A stretch of 52,072 bases of DNA from Polaromonas sp. (GCA_026400075.1 JAPLPS010000070.1:1-52072); one strand, 5' to 3'. Shown: positions 1 to 8,745, counted from the first letter of the stretch. Notes: generated by a model not told the origin, from the sequence alone. Numbers and translations are program-made.

Positions 1-152
1 ACGAGCAGATGTTTGGCCTGAAACTCGCTTTTGACGCCAAGGGGCTGCTCAACCCCGGCAAGGTGATCCCGACGCTGCACCGCTGCGCCGAGTACGGAAA
101 AATGCTGGTGCGCGGCGGGAAGATCGCGCACCCCGATTTGCCGCGCTTTTGA
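1..152 (+). CDS. FAD-linked oxidase C-terminus (GlcD-like), partial
   Basis: The frame starting at base 3 is open from the window edge to a TGA at 150-152 and gives about 49 residues. It contains FDAKGLLNPGKVIP, the ending typical of the C-terminal domain of FAD-linked oxidases such as the glycolate oxidase subunit GlcD and D-lactate dehydrogenases. These enzymes oxidise 2-hydroxyacids to 2-oxoacids with FAD. Only the tail is present, so the substrate cannot be told. The next gene begins 67 bases downstream on the same strand and is functionally unrelated. Confidence 0.75.
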   Translation, partial: EQMFGLKLAFDAKGLLNPGKVIPTLHRCAEYGKMLVRGGKIAHPDLPRF

Positions 153-218
153 CGCGCATGACCCACAGCGTCTGCGCTTTCGGCCTGAAAAGGTCTCATC
201 CATGAGAGGTTTTCTGCC

Positions 219-608
219 ATGAACGGATTGCACGGGCTGGCCTGGCTGCTGGTGTTTCAATCAGTCGGCGAGCTGCTGGCGCGGGGCCTGCATTTGCCGC
301 TGCCCGGCCCGGTTATCGGCATGATGCTGCTGATGGGCGCGCTGCACTGGCGCGTGGTGCGCGAGCCGGTTGCTATATGCGCGGGCTTTTTGCTGTCGCA
401 CCTTTCGTTACTCTTTGTGCCGGTTGGCGTGGGCGTAATGACGCATCTTTCGCTGGTAAGCCAGTACGGCTTGCGCATGCTGGCGGTGCTGGTGCTGTCC
501 ACGCTGGCGGGCCTGGGCGTGACGGCGCTGACGCTGTACGGGCTGCGCGAGCGCCCCGACGTCGCTGGTTCCGGCCAGCCGCCAAAAGACGGAGCGCCCG
601 ATGCCTAA
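219..608 (+). CDS. CidA/LrgA family holin-like membrane protein
   Basis: A protein of 129 residues with about four hydrophobic segments and the LPLPGPVIGMMLL stretch typical of the CidA/LrgA family. Members are small inner-membrane proteins compared with phage holins and linked to control of murein hydrolase activity, cell lysis, or export of small metabolites. The ATG at 219 follows a run of purines and is the first in-frame start. The last bases overlap the next gene (ATG at 601), so the two are translationally coupled, as is usual for LrgA/LrgB pairs. The C-terminus is a short hydrophilic tail. The family call is firm; the physiological role here is inferred. Confidence 0.88.
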   Translation: MNGLHGLAWLLVFQSVGELLARGLHLPLPGPVIGMMLLMGALHWRVVREPVAICAGFLLSHLSLLFVPVGVGVMTHLSLVSQYGLRMLAVLVLSTLAGLGVTALTLYGLRERPDVAGSGQPPKDGAPDA

Positions 609-1326
609 ATTTGTCGAACTGTGGATTTACCTCTCGGCCACGCCGCTGTTCGGTTTGACCGCCACGCTGGTGGTCTATCTGGCGGCGCAGGCGGCTTATA
701 AGCGCAGCGGCTACGCGTCCTGGGCCAATCCGGTGCTGCTGTCGGTGCTGACGCTGGCCTGCACGCTGCTGGCGACGGGCGTGTCGTATCCGACTTATTT
801 TGCCGGCGCGCAGTTTATTCACTTTCTGCTCGGGCCTGCCGTGGTGGCGCTGGGCTGGCCGCTGTGGCTGCGCCGCGCCGAGCTGCGCCAGCGCTGGGGC
901 CGCTTGTTAATCGCGGCGCTGGCGGGCGGCAGCGTGGCTTCCGTCAGCGCGCTGGCGCTGGGCTGGCTGCTGGGCTTGCCGCATGAAGTGATTTTGTCGC
1001 TGGCGCCCAAATCCGTGACTGCGCCGGTGGCGATGGGCATTGCCGAGCAGATCGGCGGCATTCCGGCGCTGGCGGCGGTGTTTGCGGCGATTACCGGCCT
1101 GATTGGCGCGCTGGGCGCCAAATACCTGTTTGCCATTTTGCGCATTCCTGACGATGCCGACGGCCAGGCAGCCAGAGGCTTTGCGCTGGGCACCGCCGCC
1201 CACGGTATCGGCGCAGCCAGCGCGATGCAGGCCAACGCCGACGCGGGCGCTTACGCCGGGCTGGCGCTGGGGCTGCAGGTGGTGCTGGCCTCGCTGCTGC
1301 TGCCGCTGGCGTTCAAGGTGTTTTAA
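601..1326 (+). CDS. LrgB family membrane protein
   Basis: A protein of 241 residues, the normal length for LrgB/CidB, hydrophobic throughout with several membrane-spanning segments. The block PKSVTAPVAMGIAEQIGG (about residue 140) is the family signature. Its start codon lies inside the last codons of the upstream CidA/LrgA gene (8-base overlap), so the two form one operon. LrgB partners LrgA in the inner membrane. The pair has been linked to autolysis control in firmicutes and to glycolate/pyruvate export in plants and some bacteria. The preceding GlcD-like end makes a glycolate link conceivable but unproven. Confidence 0.9.
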   Translation: MPKFVELWIYLSATPLFGLTATLVVYLAAQAAYKRSGYASWANPVLLSVLTLACTLLATGVSYPTYFAGAQFIHFLLGPAVVALGWPLWLRRAELRQRWGRLLIAALAGGSVASVSALALGWLLGLPHEVILSLAPKSVTAPVAMGIAEQIGGIPALAAVFAAITGLIGALGAKYLFAILRIPDDADGQAARGFALGTAAHGIGAASAMQANADAGAYAGLALGLQVVLASLLLPLAFKVF

Positions 1327-1347
1327 GCGCTGAATTTGAAGAAGACT

Positions 1348-1869
1348 TCAGACAACTGGCGGGCCTGGTTTATCCAGCAAGGCCGATTTGGGGCTGGCTC
1401 CCGGCGTGGTCAGCGTGATGTCACCGGCAATCTGGCCGCCGTCTTCGACCACCAGCTTGCCGTAGCGTATCGTTCCCGTCACCTTGCCGGTGGCGTAAAT
1501 CATCAGTTTCTGGCGCACCGTCAGGCTGCCGTCAAATTCACCCCGGATTTCGGCCTGCTCGACTTCGGCCACGCCCTTGAAAGCGCCCTGCTCGGTGATC
1601 TGGATGACGCGTGAATTCATCGTCGCCTCGACCAGGCCTTCAACCATCAGCGTGTCGCAGTCGGTGATTTCGACGCCCTTGAGCTTGATGTTCGGGCCGA
1701 CCATCAGCCGACTGCCGCCTTCTTTGATGGTGCTGCTGAAAGCTGCGGCGTCACCGGCAGATTTGAGCGAGCCTGGGCTGGATAGACCGGAACCACCGTA
1801 ACTATTCACTGCAGCGGGACGGGCAACTGCCTGGGCCTCGTCTCGTTTGCCAAAAAACGGTGTTGCCAT
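1348..1869 (-). CDS. Bactofilin (polymer-forming cytoskeletal protein)
   Basis: A protein of 173 residues. The central region (about residues 50-150) has the repeating short beta-strand pattern of the bactofilin DUF583 domain, with segments such as GPNIKLKGVEITDCDTL and GEFDGSLTVRQKLMIYATG. Bactofilins self-assemble into non-nucleotide filaments that localise cell-wall or envelope functions. The flanks are disordered and rich in Ala, Gly, Ser and Pro, as is usual for the family. I chose the ATG at 1869 (MATPFFGKR) because AGGGA lies about 8 bases upstream; a longer in-frame start at 1947 is less likely. The RRM-like gene lies upstream on the same strand. Confidence 0.88.
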   Translation of the reverse strand: MATPFFGKRDEAQAVARPAAVNSYGGSGLSSPGSLKSAGDAAAFSSTIKEGGSRLMVGPNIKLKGVEITDCDTLMVEGLVEATMNSRVIQITEQGAFKGVAEVEQAEIRGEFDGSLTVRQKLMIYATGKVTGTIRYGKLVVEDGGQIAGDITLTTPGASPKSALLDKPGPPVV

Positions 1870-1977
1870 GTCTGTTTCCCTTGAAAAAATCGGATGGTAC
1901 GTCGCCACTTGCTTAAAAGATGGGCGCCCATGCAAGAGAGGTAACAAAATTAACTGAGCTGGCGCGCGCTGCCACCA

Positions 1978-2313
1978 TCAGCCGTGCAGGCCGCTGGCTG
2001 AGCGCTGCCCGCCCTCCCCGAGCGTGCTCCATTGGGGCGATGGGCTCTCGGCGTGGCTGCTGTCGGCCAGGCCAAGATCAAACACCAGCACGACCTCCCC
2101 GCCAAAGCGCCCGACGCCCAGCGCCCGCATCAGCATCTGCTCCTTTTCCGGGCTGTCCAGCCGCAAAAAACAAATCGCCTGCCGGGTTCCCTCGTGAACG
2201 GAAGTCAGGACATCGAGCCGGGTGATCTTTCCGAATTTTTCACACAAACTGTGCAGCTCGGGCTTGAGCGTGGCGACATCAGGGCAATTCTGGAGCCTGT
2301 CAAGTGGGTTCAT
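1978..2313 (-). CDS. Small RRM-like hypothetical protein
   Basis: A protein of 111 residues starting at MNPLDRLQNCPD, where AGAGGA lies upstream of the ATG at 2313; an in-frame ATG at 2358 is possible but lacks such a site. The segment LCEKFGKITRLDVL followed by QAICFLRLDSPEKE and FGGEVVLVFDL has the beta-alpha-beta spacing of a degenerate RNA recognition motif. That fold assignment is my inference from pattern. The C-terminal 25 residues are low-complexity. It is on the same strand as the bactofilin gene and about 108 bases upstream of it, so the two may be co-transcribed. Function unknown. Confidence 0.6.
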   Translation of the reverse strand: MNPLDRLQNCPDVATLKPELHSLCEKFGKITRLDVLTSVHEGTRQAICFLRLDSPEKEQMLMRALGVGRFGGEVVLVFDLGLADSSHAESPSPQWSTLGEGGQRSASGLHG

Positions 2314-2358
2314 GGTGGATTTCCTCTGTTGGGTGGGAGCTGATTTTTTTGGCGGCAC

Positions 2359-2800
2359 TTTGAGTGTGCGCGGCTGCCATAAGGTATTGCTTACCCCTAG
2401 TTACCCCCGTTGATGTACGGCAACTCAAGCAGCGTTGAAAAAAATGGCCTCTTCCTGCGCCAAAAATGGCCCCGAAAACGCTGCCAATTGCGCTTCCGGC
2501 GGGCACGAAACCCCTTGGGGCTCCGCCCCCCGGACAGCCCAAAATACCGATCAGTTGATATGGCACAACAGCAACCGAACTGACTCCCGCCCGTCCGGCC
2601 CAGCTGGCGCGCAGCGCTTATAGACTGTGCGCATGCAAACCCGCCGCGAACCACAACACCGCGCACGGCGGCGGGTCGCGGTGATTGACTTTTTTACTTC
2701 ATGCAACGATTTTTTTGAGGAAAAAACGATCCCATGAGAAGAAAACTCCCTCTGCTTTTCGCTGTCCGCCCGGCCTGCACACCGGCAAGCGGCCCACACC
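2359..2800. other. Gene-poor interval upstream of the GGDEF-EAL gene
   Basis: About 440 bases with no convincing gene. It holds two tiny plus-strand frames, 2633-2737 (34 codons) and 2734-2856 (40 codons), which overlap by ATGA. The second has a purine-rich stretch (TTGAGGAAAAAA) upstream, but too far away to be a good ribosome site. A GC hairpin (GGGGCTCCGCCCC) lies near 2516-2529. The interval probably contains the promoter of the downstream regulator, but I could not pick out convincing -35/-10 boxes. Confidence 0.4.
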
Positions 2801-5371
2801 TTGGCCCCGGCAGGCCCGCCAGAAACAATTCATGTAACGGTGAGCAGCGTGATTGACGCCCGGTTACAGGTGCTGAAAAATCCTCTGCCATCGGCCGCTG
2901 CCAGCACGACTCTGAGCGGCCAGATGCCTTGCGCGGCGCTGCCGCAGGCCAGCCTGCTGCTCATGACCGAGCGCACAGCGCGCATCGGCAGCTGGAGCCT
3001 GACGCTGGCGCAGCAGCAATTGCAGCATTCGCGCCAATGCGCCGCCATCCTGGCCCTGCCGCCGGGCACGCCGCTGACGCTCAAGGCGCTGGTGGCACGC
3101 TTCACGCCCGAAGCGGGCGAGCGGCTGAGCGCGCTGCTGCAGGCCTGCAGCCACGACGCAGCGCCTTTTGACGAGGAAATGCAGCTGCTCGCCCCGGCCG
3201 GGGATTGCCAGTGGGTGCGCGCCGTGGGCCAGGCCGTGCGCAGCGAGGACGGCCAGATCACCGGCCTGCAAGGCGTGCTGCAGGACATTTCGGCGCAAAA
3301 GCAGGCCCAGAGCGACACCGTGCGCCTGACCATGCGCCTGAGCACCACGCTAGCCAGCATCACCGAGGCCTTTGTCACGCTGGATCGCCAGTGCGCCTTC
3401 ACCTACCTGAACCCGGAAAGCGAGCGCCTGCTGCAGCGCCCGGCGGGCGAACTGCTGGGCCAGAAAGTCTGGAAAGATGCGAACCAGGGCGTCGGCCAGC
3501 GCCTCAAGCAGCAGCTCGAAAACGCCCTGGCCAGCGACCGCCGCACCGAGTTCGAGGATTTTTACCCGCACCTGGGCCGCTGGCTCGAAGTGCGCGCCTA
3601 CCCGTTCGCCGAAGGCCTGGCGGTGTACCTGCGCGATGTCACGAAGCGACGCAGGGCGCAGGAGCAGCAAATGCTGCTGGAGACCTGCGTGTCCCGGCTC
3701 AACGACATCGTGCTGGTCGCCGAAGTCCGCAGCGCCAGCCTGCCCCACATCGTGTTTGTCAACCACGCCTTTGAACACCACACCGGCTACAAGCGCCACG
3801 AGGTGCTCGGCCAGACGCCGCAGCTGCTGTTCAACCCCGACACCGCGCCCGGCGAGCTCGAACGCATGGCCGCCACGTTGCAGCACCAGCGCCATATTCA
3901 CCGCGAGGTGCTGATTTACCGAAAAAACGCCAGCAGCTTCTGGCTGGAGCTGGAAATCGTGCGCGTGCGCGCCCCGACCGGCGAGCTGACCCACTGGGTC
4001 GCCGTGGGCCGCGACATCACCCAGCGCAAGAACGCCGCCGACGCCATCCACCACATGGCTTTTTACGATGCACTCACGTCGCTGCCGAACCGCCTGCTGC
4101 TGCTCCAGCGGCTCGAACACCTGCTGACCCAGAACGCCCAGACCCGCACCCAGGGCGCGCTGATGTTCATCGACGTGGACAAGCTCAAGGTGCTCAACGA
4201 CACGCTGGGCCACGCGCATGGCGACCGGCTGCTGCAGCAGGTGGCCATTCGCCTGAGCAGCTGCGTTCCCAAGACCGACACCGTGGCGCGTCTGGGCGGC
4301 GACGAGTTCGTCATCATGCTCAACAACCTGGGCGACGATCCCGGCGCCGCCGCCCGCCGGGCGCGCAGCCTGGCCGACAGGGTGCTGATGCAGCTGCGCG
4401 AACCCTTCGATCTGATTGGCCACCAGCACTACACAACTTCCAGCATTGGCGTGACGCTGCTCAATGGCCAGCACGACAACGTCGGCGATGTGCTCAAGCA
4501 GGCCGATCTGGCGATGTACCAGGCCAAGGCCAGCGGGCGCAACGCCGTGTGCTTTTTTGATCCCGAAATGCAGCAGGCGATCAACGCCAGCGCCGCCGTC
4601 AGCACCGAGCTGCATATCGCCCTGCGCGAACACCAGTTCCGGCTGCACTACCAGCCCCAGGTGAACCGCCAGGGCCGCCTCGTCGGCGTCGAGGCGCTGC
4701 TGCGCTGGCAGCACCCGACGCGCGGACTGCTGGCACCGGATGCCTTCATCCCGATGGCCGAAGAAAGCGGCCTGATCCTGCCGCTGGGCCACTGGGCGCT
4801 GAAGACGGCCTGCGAACAGCTGGCCGCCTGGTCGCGCTGGCCGCTGGCCTCCAGCCTGAGCATGGCAGTCAATGTCAGCGTCTGCCAGTTCCGCCACCCC
4901 GAGTTTGTCGAGCGGGTGATGGCCGAAATCGAGCGCACCGGCATCCGCCCGCAGCGCCTCAAGCTCGAACTGACCGAAAGCGTGCTGGCCGACGGCATGG
5001 AGATCACGCTGGCCAAAATGGGCACGCTCAAGGCAATGGGCGTGACGCTGGCGCTGGACGATTTCGGCATGGGCTACTCGTCGCTGTCGCTGCTCAAGCG
5101 GCTGCCGCTGGATCAGCTGAAGATCGACCGCAGCTTTGTCAGCGATGTGCTCAGCGACCGCAACGACGCAGCCATCTCGCGCACCATCATCACGCTGGCG
5201 CACAGCCTGAACCTGCAAGTCGTCGCCGAAGGCGTGGAAACCCAGGCCCAGCGCGACTTTCTGCTCAACGAAGGCTGCGACCTGTTCCAGGGCTTTTTGT
5301 TTGCCGAGCCGCTGACGCTGCAGGCGCTGGAGGCCTATCTGGTGGCGCAGGCGGCGCGCAGCCACCACTGA
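2801..5371 (+). CDS. PAS-GGDEF-EAL cyclic-di-GMP signalling protein
   Basis: Up to 856 residues with no clear membrane segment, so probably cytosolic. Three PAS/PAC-like domains span about residues 45-165, 175-285 and 290-410, followed by a GGDEF domain and an EAL domain. The cyclase signature GGDEF is intact (499-503) and preceded by ARL. The phosphodiesterase side keeps EAL (631-633), ELTES, DDFGMGYSS, KIDRSFV and EGVET, so both activities (c-di-GMP synthesis and breakdown) look possible. The product-inhibition I-site would be RxxD five residues before GGDEF; here it reads PKTD, so the arginine is missing. The start is uncertain: TTG 2801 is the earliest, GTG 2849 and ATG 2924 are alternatives. 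Confidence 0.9.
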   Translation: MAPAGPPETIHVTVSSVIDARLQVLKNPLPSAAASTTLSGQMPCAALPQASLLLMTERTARIGSWSLTLAQQQLQHSRQCAAILALPPGTPLTLKALVARFTPEAGERLSALLQACSHDAAPFDEEMQLLAPAGDCQWVRAVGQAVRSEDGQITGLQGVLQDISAQKQAQSDTVRLTMRLSTTLASITEAFVTLDRQCAFTYLNPESERLLQRPAGELLGQKVWKDANQGVGQRLKQQLENALASDRRTEFEDFYPHLGRWLEVRAYPFAEGLAVYLRDVTKRRRAQEQQMLLETCVSRLNDIVLVAEVRSASLPHIVFVNHAFEHHTGYKRHEVLGQTPQLLFNPDTAPGELERMAATLQHQRHIHREVLIYRKNASSFWLELEIVRVRAPTGELTHWVAVGRDITQRKNAADAIHHMAFYDALTSLPNRLLLLQRLEHLLTQNAQTRTQGALMFIDVDKLKVLNDTLGHAHGDRLLQQVAIRLSSCVPKTDTVARLGGDEFVIMLNNLGDDPGAAARRARSLADRVLMQLREPFDLIGHQHYTTSSIGVTLLNGQHDNVGDVLKQADLAMYQAKASGRNAVCFFDPEMQQAINASAAVSTELHIALREHQFRLHYQPQVNRQGRLVGVEALLRWQHPTRGLLAPDAFIPMAEESGLILPLGHWALKTACEQLAAWSRWPLASSLSMAVNVSVCQFRHPEFVERVMAEIERTGIRPQRLKLELTESVLADGMEITLAKMGTLKAMGVTLALDDFGMGYSSLSLLKRLPLDQLKIDRSFVSDVLSDRNDAAISRTIITLAHSLNLQVVAEGVETQAQRDFLLNEGCDLFQGFLFAEPLTLQALEAYLVAQAARSHH

Positions 5372-5441
5372 GTGGCCGAAAGGCGACGTATTCAGCCACC
5401 TTGTGGAATTCGGCTCAAGTACCTGATGGGTATTACTTTTT

Positions 5442-5457
5442 TCTACACATACGTAGA
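5442..5457. promoter_or_regulatory. Short inverted repeat, possible operator upstream of the three-gene cassette
   Basis: TCTAC (5442-5446) and GTAGA (5453-5457) form a perfect 5-base inverted repeat with a 6-base spacer, in an AT-rich stretch 57 bases before the first cassette gene. Size and place suit a dimeric repressor site or a promoter element, but it is short enough to be chance. Confidence 0.3.
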
Positions 5458-5513
5458 TATTTCAACCCAACATCCATCAGTTACGATAGTTGAGCAACAC
5501 CCACAGGATCGGA

Positions 5514-5906
5514 ATGGCATTTTCACCAAACATGAAGGCAGCAGCCCAAAGACACTTGAACGCTGCAGAAGAATTGAACGCAGGGCATCGTCGTGATGTT
5601 GCTGGCTACTTATACGGAATAGCGGATGAATGTGCTATCAAGGCCATGATGATTGACGTGGGCTTTCGACCTACCGGTGCTCGTGGCGACCCTTTTTATC
5701 TGCACTTTCCTCATTTACGTACTGCACTTCTTGACAGTCTGGAAGGCAGGAGAGCAGCTCCGCTGAGCCACTTCGCCATGGACGCTTCATTTTTTAGCCA
5801 TTGGGCCATTGATATGCGCTACTGCAAAGGCGATGAAATATTGGCTGCATGGGTGGAAAGCTGGGCAGGCCAAGCGCGACAAACGGTTGCTTCAATCGGA
5901 ACTTAA
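5514..5906 (+). CDS. HEPN-like small protein, first gene of an accessory cassette
   Basis: A protein of 130 residues from ATG 5514, which has AGGA five bases upstream; a TTG at 5490 would add eight residues. It is predicted all-helical. The segment AAAQRHLNAAEELN followed by VAGYLYGIADECAIKAMM matches the HEPN helix pattern (A..L...g...A.yl.G.a.E..lKa). A later aromatic/arginine stretch (HWAIDMRYCKGDEI) and a C-terminal helix complete the usual layout. I do not see a clean RxxxxH ribonuclease motif; RYCKGD sits where it would be expected, so catalytic activity is doubtful. The stop lies nine bases before the ATPase gene, so the two are in one operon. HEPN proteins are frequent in toxin and phage-defence loci. 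The family call is my inference. Confidence 0.6.
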   Translation: MAFSPNMKAAAQRHLNAAEELNAGHRRDVAGYLYGIADECAIKAMMIDVGFRPTGARGDPFYLHFPHLRTALLDSLEGRRAAPLSHFAMDASFFSHWAIDMRYCKGDEILAAWVESWAGQARQTVASIGT

Positions 5907-5915
5907 AGGACTTTT

Positions 5916-7295
5916 ATGACTGTTCGATTTGACGACAGCCTTCCCGCACTTGTATCAGTTATTGAAGCTGGATTTGGTAGCGCTGCACTTGCGGACGGTG
6001 TTGCTGTGCGTGACATCACGGGCCGCCTTGCATTCGTGCTTCCTACCGAGTTTGACGCTGAACTTGTCGAGCGTATCGGGAAACTTCTGCAAGAAGCGCT
6101 AGGCCCCTATGCGCGCAGTGATCGCCTGCTAGTGGCCTCCACCGACTTCGGCGCAGAAGCGTTGCTGACAGCGCCATCGGTTTTATCAGTCAGCGTCACC
6201 GGCCGAAGCATACGGTTGATAGATCGACGGCTGGTTGGCGCAGACTGGCTGCGCACACCCGCAAAGAAGGCGTTGCCGCCACCCCGTTTCGTTTTTGCAA
6301 GTCTGAAGGGCGGCGTTGGCAGATCAACAGCCTTGGCCATAACGGCCGCTCATTTAGCATCTACCGGGAAACGCGTATTGACCATAGACCTTGATATGGA
6401 GGCGCCGGGACTCGGTTCATTGTTACTCGACGATGGCACTTTGCCCGAGTTTGGACTCATTGATGCGCTCGTCGAAAATGGACTGGCACCATTGGATGAA
6501 ACATTCTTAGCCGACCTTGTCGGCCCTTCTGATCTCGCAGACCGGCGTGGACAAATAGACGTTATTCCTGCGTTTGGGCGGCGCTCTATCAACAATCCGG
6601 GCGACGTGCTTTCAAAGATTTCCCGTGCGTACACGGAAGATATCCGACCAGATGGCAGTATGGCGTCAATTCTTGATCAGATAAGCGATCTGGTTGACCG
6701 CTTTTCCGACCCTATGCGCTATGACGCCATTCTTATCGATGCACGCGCTGGATTGCATGAAACCACTGCAACGGCAATTCTTGGTTTAGGTGCAGAGGTC
6801 TTTCTCTTTGGTTTGGATGAGCGTCAAACCTTTCAAGGCTACGCAGCATTACTTGGTCATTTGGGGCGTTTTGCTAAATCTTCTACAGACGAAGTTCCAG
6901 AATGGTTGGGCAGGTTGTCCATGATTCAAGGCAAGGCTCCTGCTGATGCCAGTGCCAGAGATGCGTTTGCGGAAAAATGCAAACAGCTATTTATTGACAC
7001 TGGACTAGAACCGCTCAGTTCACCACCAACTATTGAACCTCGCCCTGCCGCCGGATCTTTTAGTAATGTTCCATGGGACGACGAACAGAACGATGAGGAT
7101 GTTTTACCCAAGGAACTTCGCGTTTTTCGAGAGCCAGTGGCAATTTTGAATAACGAGCAATTCATGCAGTTTGATCCTCGACAAAAAAGAAATTTACTTT
7201 CGGCAGAGGTTTATCGATCCTCCTACAGCATGTTTTTAGATCGTGTGAATGAATCGTTCCCTGAGTCGAAGAAAATTGATCATGCTGCAAACTGA
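5916..7295 (+). CDS. KGGVGR-motif ParA/MinD-like ATPase
   Basis: A protein of 459 residues, preceded by AAAGGA six bases before the ATG. An N-terminal region of about 125 residues precedes a SIMIBI-type P-loop ATPase domain. The deviant Walker A reads KGGVGRST (131-138), with arginine where ParA and MinD have lysine, and is followed by LTIDLDMEAPG, the switch region. Downstream, DAILIDARAGLHETT matches the Walker B region. The KGGVGR variant is a recognised subgroup of ParA-like ATPases found in accessory contexts. There is no partner ParB or parS-like site, so partitioning is unlikely. The 3' end overlaps the next gene. Codon use is more AT-rich than that of the flanking genes. Confidence 0.75.
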   Translation: MTVRFDDSLPALVSVIEAGFGSAALADGVAVRDITGRLAFVLPTEFDAELVERIGKLLQEALGPYARSDRLLVASTDFGAEALLTAPSVLSVSVTGRSIRLIDRRLVGADWLRTPAKKALPPPRFVFASLKGGVGRSTALAITAAHLASTGKRVLTIDLDMEAPGLGSLLLDDGTLPEFGLIDALVENGLAPLDETFLADLVGPSDLADRRGQIDVIPAFGRRSINNPGDVLSKISRAYTEDIRPDGSMASILDQISDLVDRFSDPMRYDAILIDARAGLHETTATAILGLGAEVFLFGLDERQTFQGYAALLGHLGRFAKSSTDEVPEWLGRLSMIQGKAPADASARDAFAEKCKQLFIDTGLEPLSSPPTIEPRPAAGSFSNVPWDDEQNDEDVLPKELRVFREPVAILNNEQFMQFDPRQKRNLLSAEVYRSSYSMFLDRVNESFPESKKIDHAAN

Positions 7296-8745
7296 TTTCA
7301 AAGCCTTACGCGATGCAATTTCCTCCATTCCTGCTGATGTATCGAATGATGCTGTAGGTGAATATGCGCCAAAATTGCAAGATATCTTTGCACCAGAAAC
7401 GCATGCAGCCGCCCTCGCCCCTGGAGTACCGATTGTGGTTGGATCACGAGGGGCTGGCAAAAGCTTCTGGTCAGGCGTTTTGGGTCAGGACGAAACACGC
7501 CATGCAGCAGCCACAGCCTATCCGAATCTTGGCCTAGATCGAGTTCAGGTAGGTTTTGGTTTCACAGGTGCTGTCGGTGGCAGCGAAGGCGTCACGCCTG
7601 AAATGCTCAATTCATACGTCGGGACTAATGCGACGCCAGACGAAGCAAAGGGTTTTTGGTGGGCCACGATACTGCGCGCAGCCATCAAAGGAGCAGGCGA
7701 GACGCCCCTCAGTTTCAAGGACGCTGTACGAATGGCTTTCGACTGGGAGGAACGAAACAAGTCACTGGATAGATTAGAAAAACATTATCAAGATCAAAAC
7801 ACAACATTTCTAGTTGTTTATGACGCCTTGGACACGGTAGCTACTACATGGCCAAGGAGGCGACTCCTGACCGAGGCACTACTGGAAATCGTTTGGGCCA
7901 TGCGCGCCTATCGCCGGATCAAGGTCAAGTTATTTCTTCGGCCAGATCAAATTGATGATGATGCGCTGCGATTCGTCGAATTACCTAAATTACGTAGTGG
8001 CGCCATTCTTCTAAAATGGTCTGGCGCAGATTTATATGGACTTCTTTATTCCCGGTTGATTTTATCGCAGCTTGACCCGACCAAAAATGCATTCGATCAG
8101 CTACTGCGAAGTCTCAACATACCAAGCGCTAATCAAGAAATGATCCTAGCCCGACAATGGGCGCTTGCTCATAACATTGAAAACCAATCGCGTGTCATGG
8201 CTGTTCTGGCAAGTCCGTTCATGGGAGATGGTCCGAATGGTTTTAAAAAAGGCAAGACATACGGTTGGCCGATAGAACATCTTGCCGATGCTTTTTCCGA
8301 AGTAACACCGAGAAGCTTTTTAGGACTAATGATTGCAGCATCAAAATTTGGAGGTATTCCTGAGGATCGGGCCATTACATCCGAGGGTATTCGTCATGGA
8401 TTGAGAGCAGCTTCAAAAACCCGTGTAGATCAACTACATCAAGAATTTCTCTGGATTAAGGGAGTACTCGCCCCGTTGGCAGGCTTACTGCTTCCACAGG
8501 CCGAAGAAGAAGTTTTTAAAGCATGGCGCAAGACAAATACATTGGCTCAATTAATTATGGACGCCGAGAATAACAAATACCTTCCACCCTTTGAGATCAC
8601 CAAATCAAACAGTGAGCGAGATATATTTTTAGCATTGGAAAGAATTGGCGTAATGTTCAGTCGCAAAGATGGACGCCTAGACATGCCCGACTTATTTCGA
8701 GTAGCTGCCAAGCTTCTAAAAAAAGGGGGGACGGCACCCGCCTGA
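7282..8745 (+). CDS. Large P-loop ATPase of unknown family
   Basis: A protein of 487 residues from ATG 7282 (14-base overlap with the upstream gene; an earlier ATG at 7249 would overlap more). GSRGAGKS at 54-61 is a Walker A motif and FLVVYDALD at about 176-184 a Walker B; after that RRRLLTEALLEIVWAMRAY could carry a sensor/arginine finger. The rest is mostly helical, ending in a basic tail. This resembles STAND/AAA-type ATPases used as sensors or motors in accessory systems, but I do not recognise the family. It is the last gene of the three-gene cassette. Base composition is clearly lower in GC than yggS, 85 bases downstream. Confidence 0.7.
   Translation: MLQTDFKALRDAISSIPADVSNDAVGEYAPKLQDIFAPETHAAALAPGVPIVVGSRGAGKSFWSGVLGQDETRHAAATAYPNLGLDRVQVGFGFTGAVGGSEGVTPEMLNSYVGTNATPDEAKGFWWATILRAAIKGAGETPLSFKDAVRMAFDWEERNKSLDRLEKHYQDQNTTFLVVYDALDTVATTWPRRRLLTEALLEIVWAMRAYRRIKVKLFLRPDQIDDDALRFVELPKLRSGAILLKWSGADLYGLLYSRLILSQLDPTKNAFDQLLRSLNIPSANQEMILARQWALAHNIENQSRVMAVLASPFMGDGPNGFKKGKTYGWPIEHLADAFSEVTPRSFLGLMIAASKFGGIPEDRAITSEGIRHGLRAASKTRVDQLHQEFLWIKGVLAPLAGLLLPQAEEEVFKAWRKTNTLAQLIMDAENNKYLPPFEITKSNSERDIFLALERIGVMFSRKDGRLDMPDLFRVAAKLLKKGGTAPA

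Noticed and set aside
3350-5368. Long minus-strand open frame (672 codons) opposite the GGDEF-EAL gene
   Set aside because: The plus strand has clear PAS, GGDEF and EAL motifs. The antisense frame shows no motif and is a by-product of high GC.
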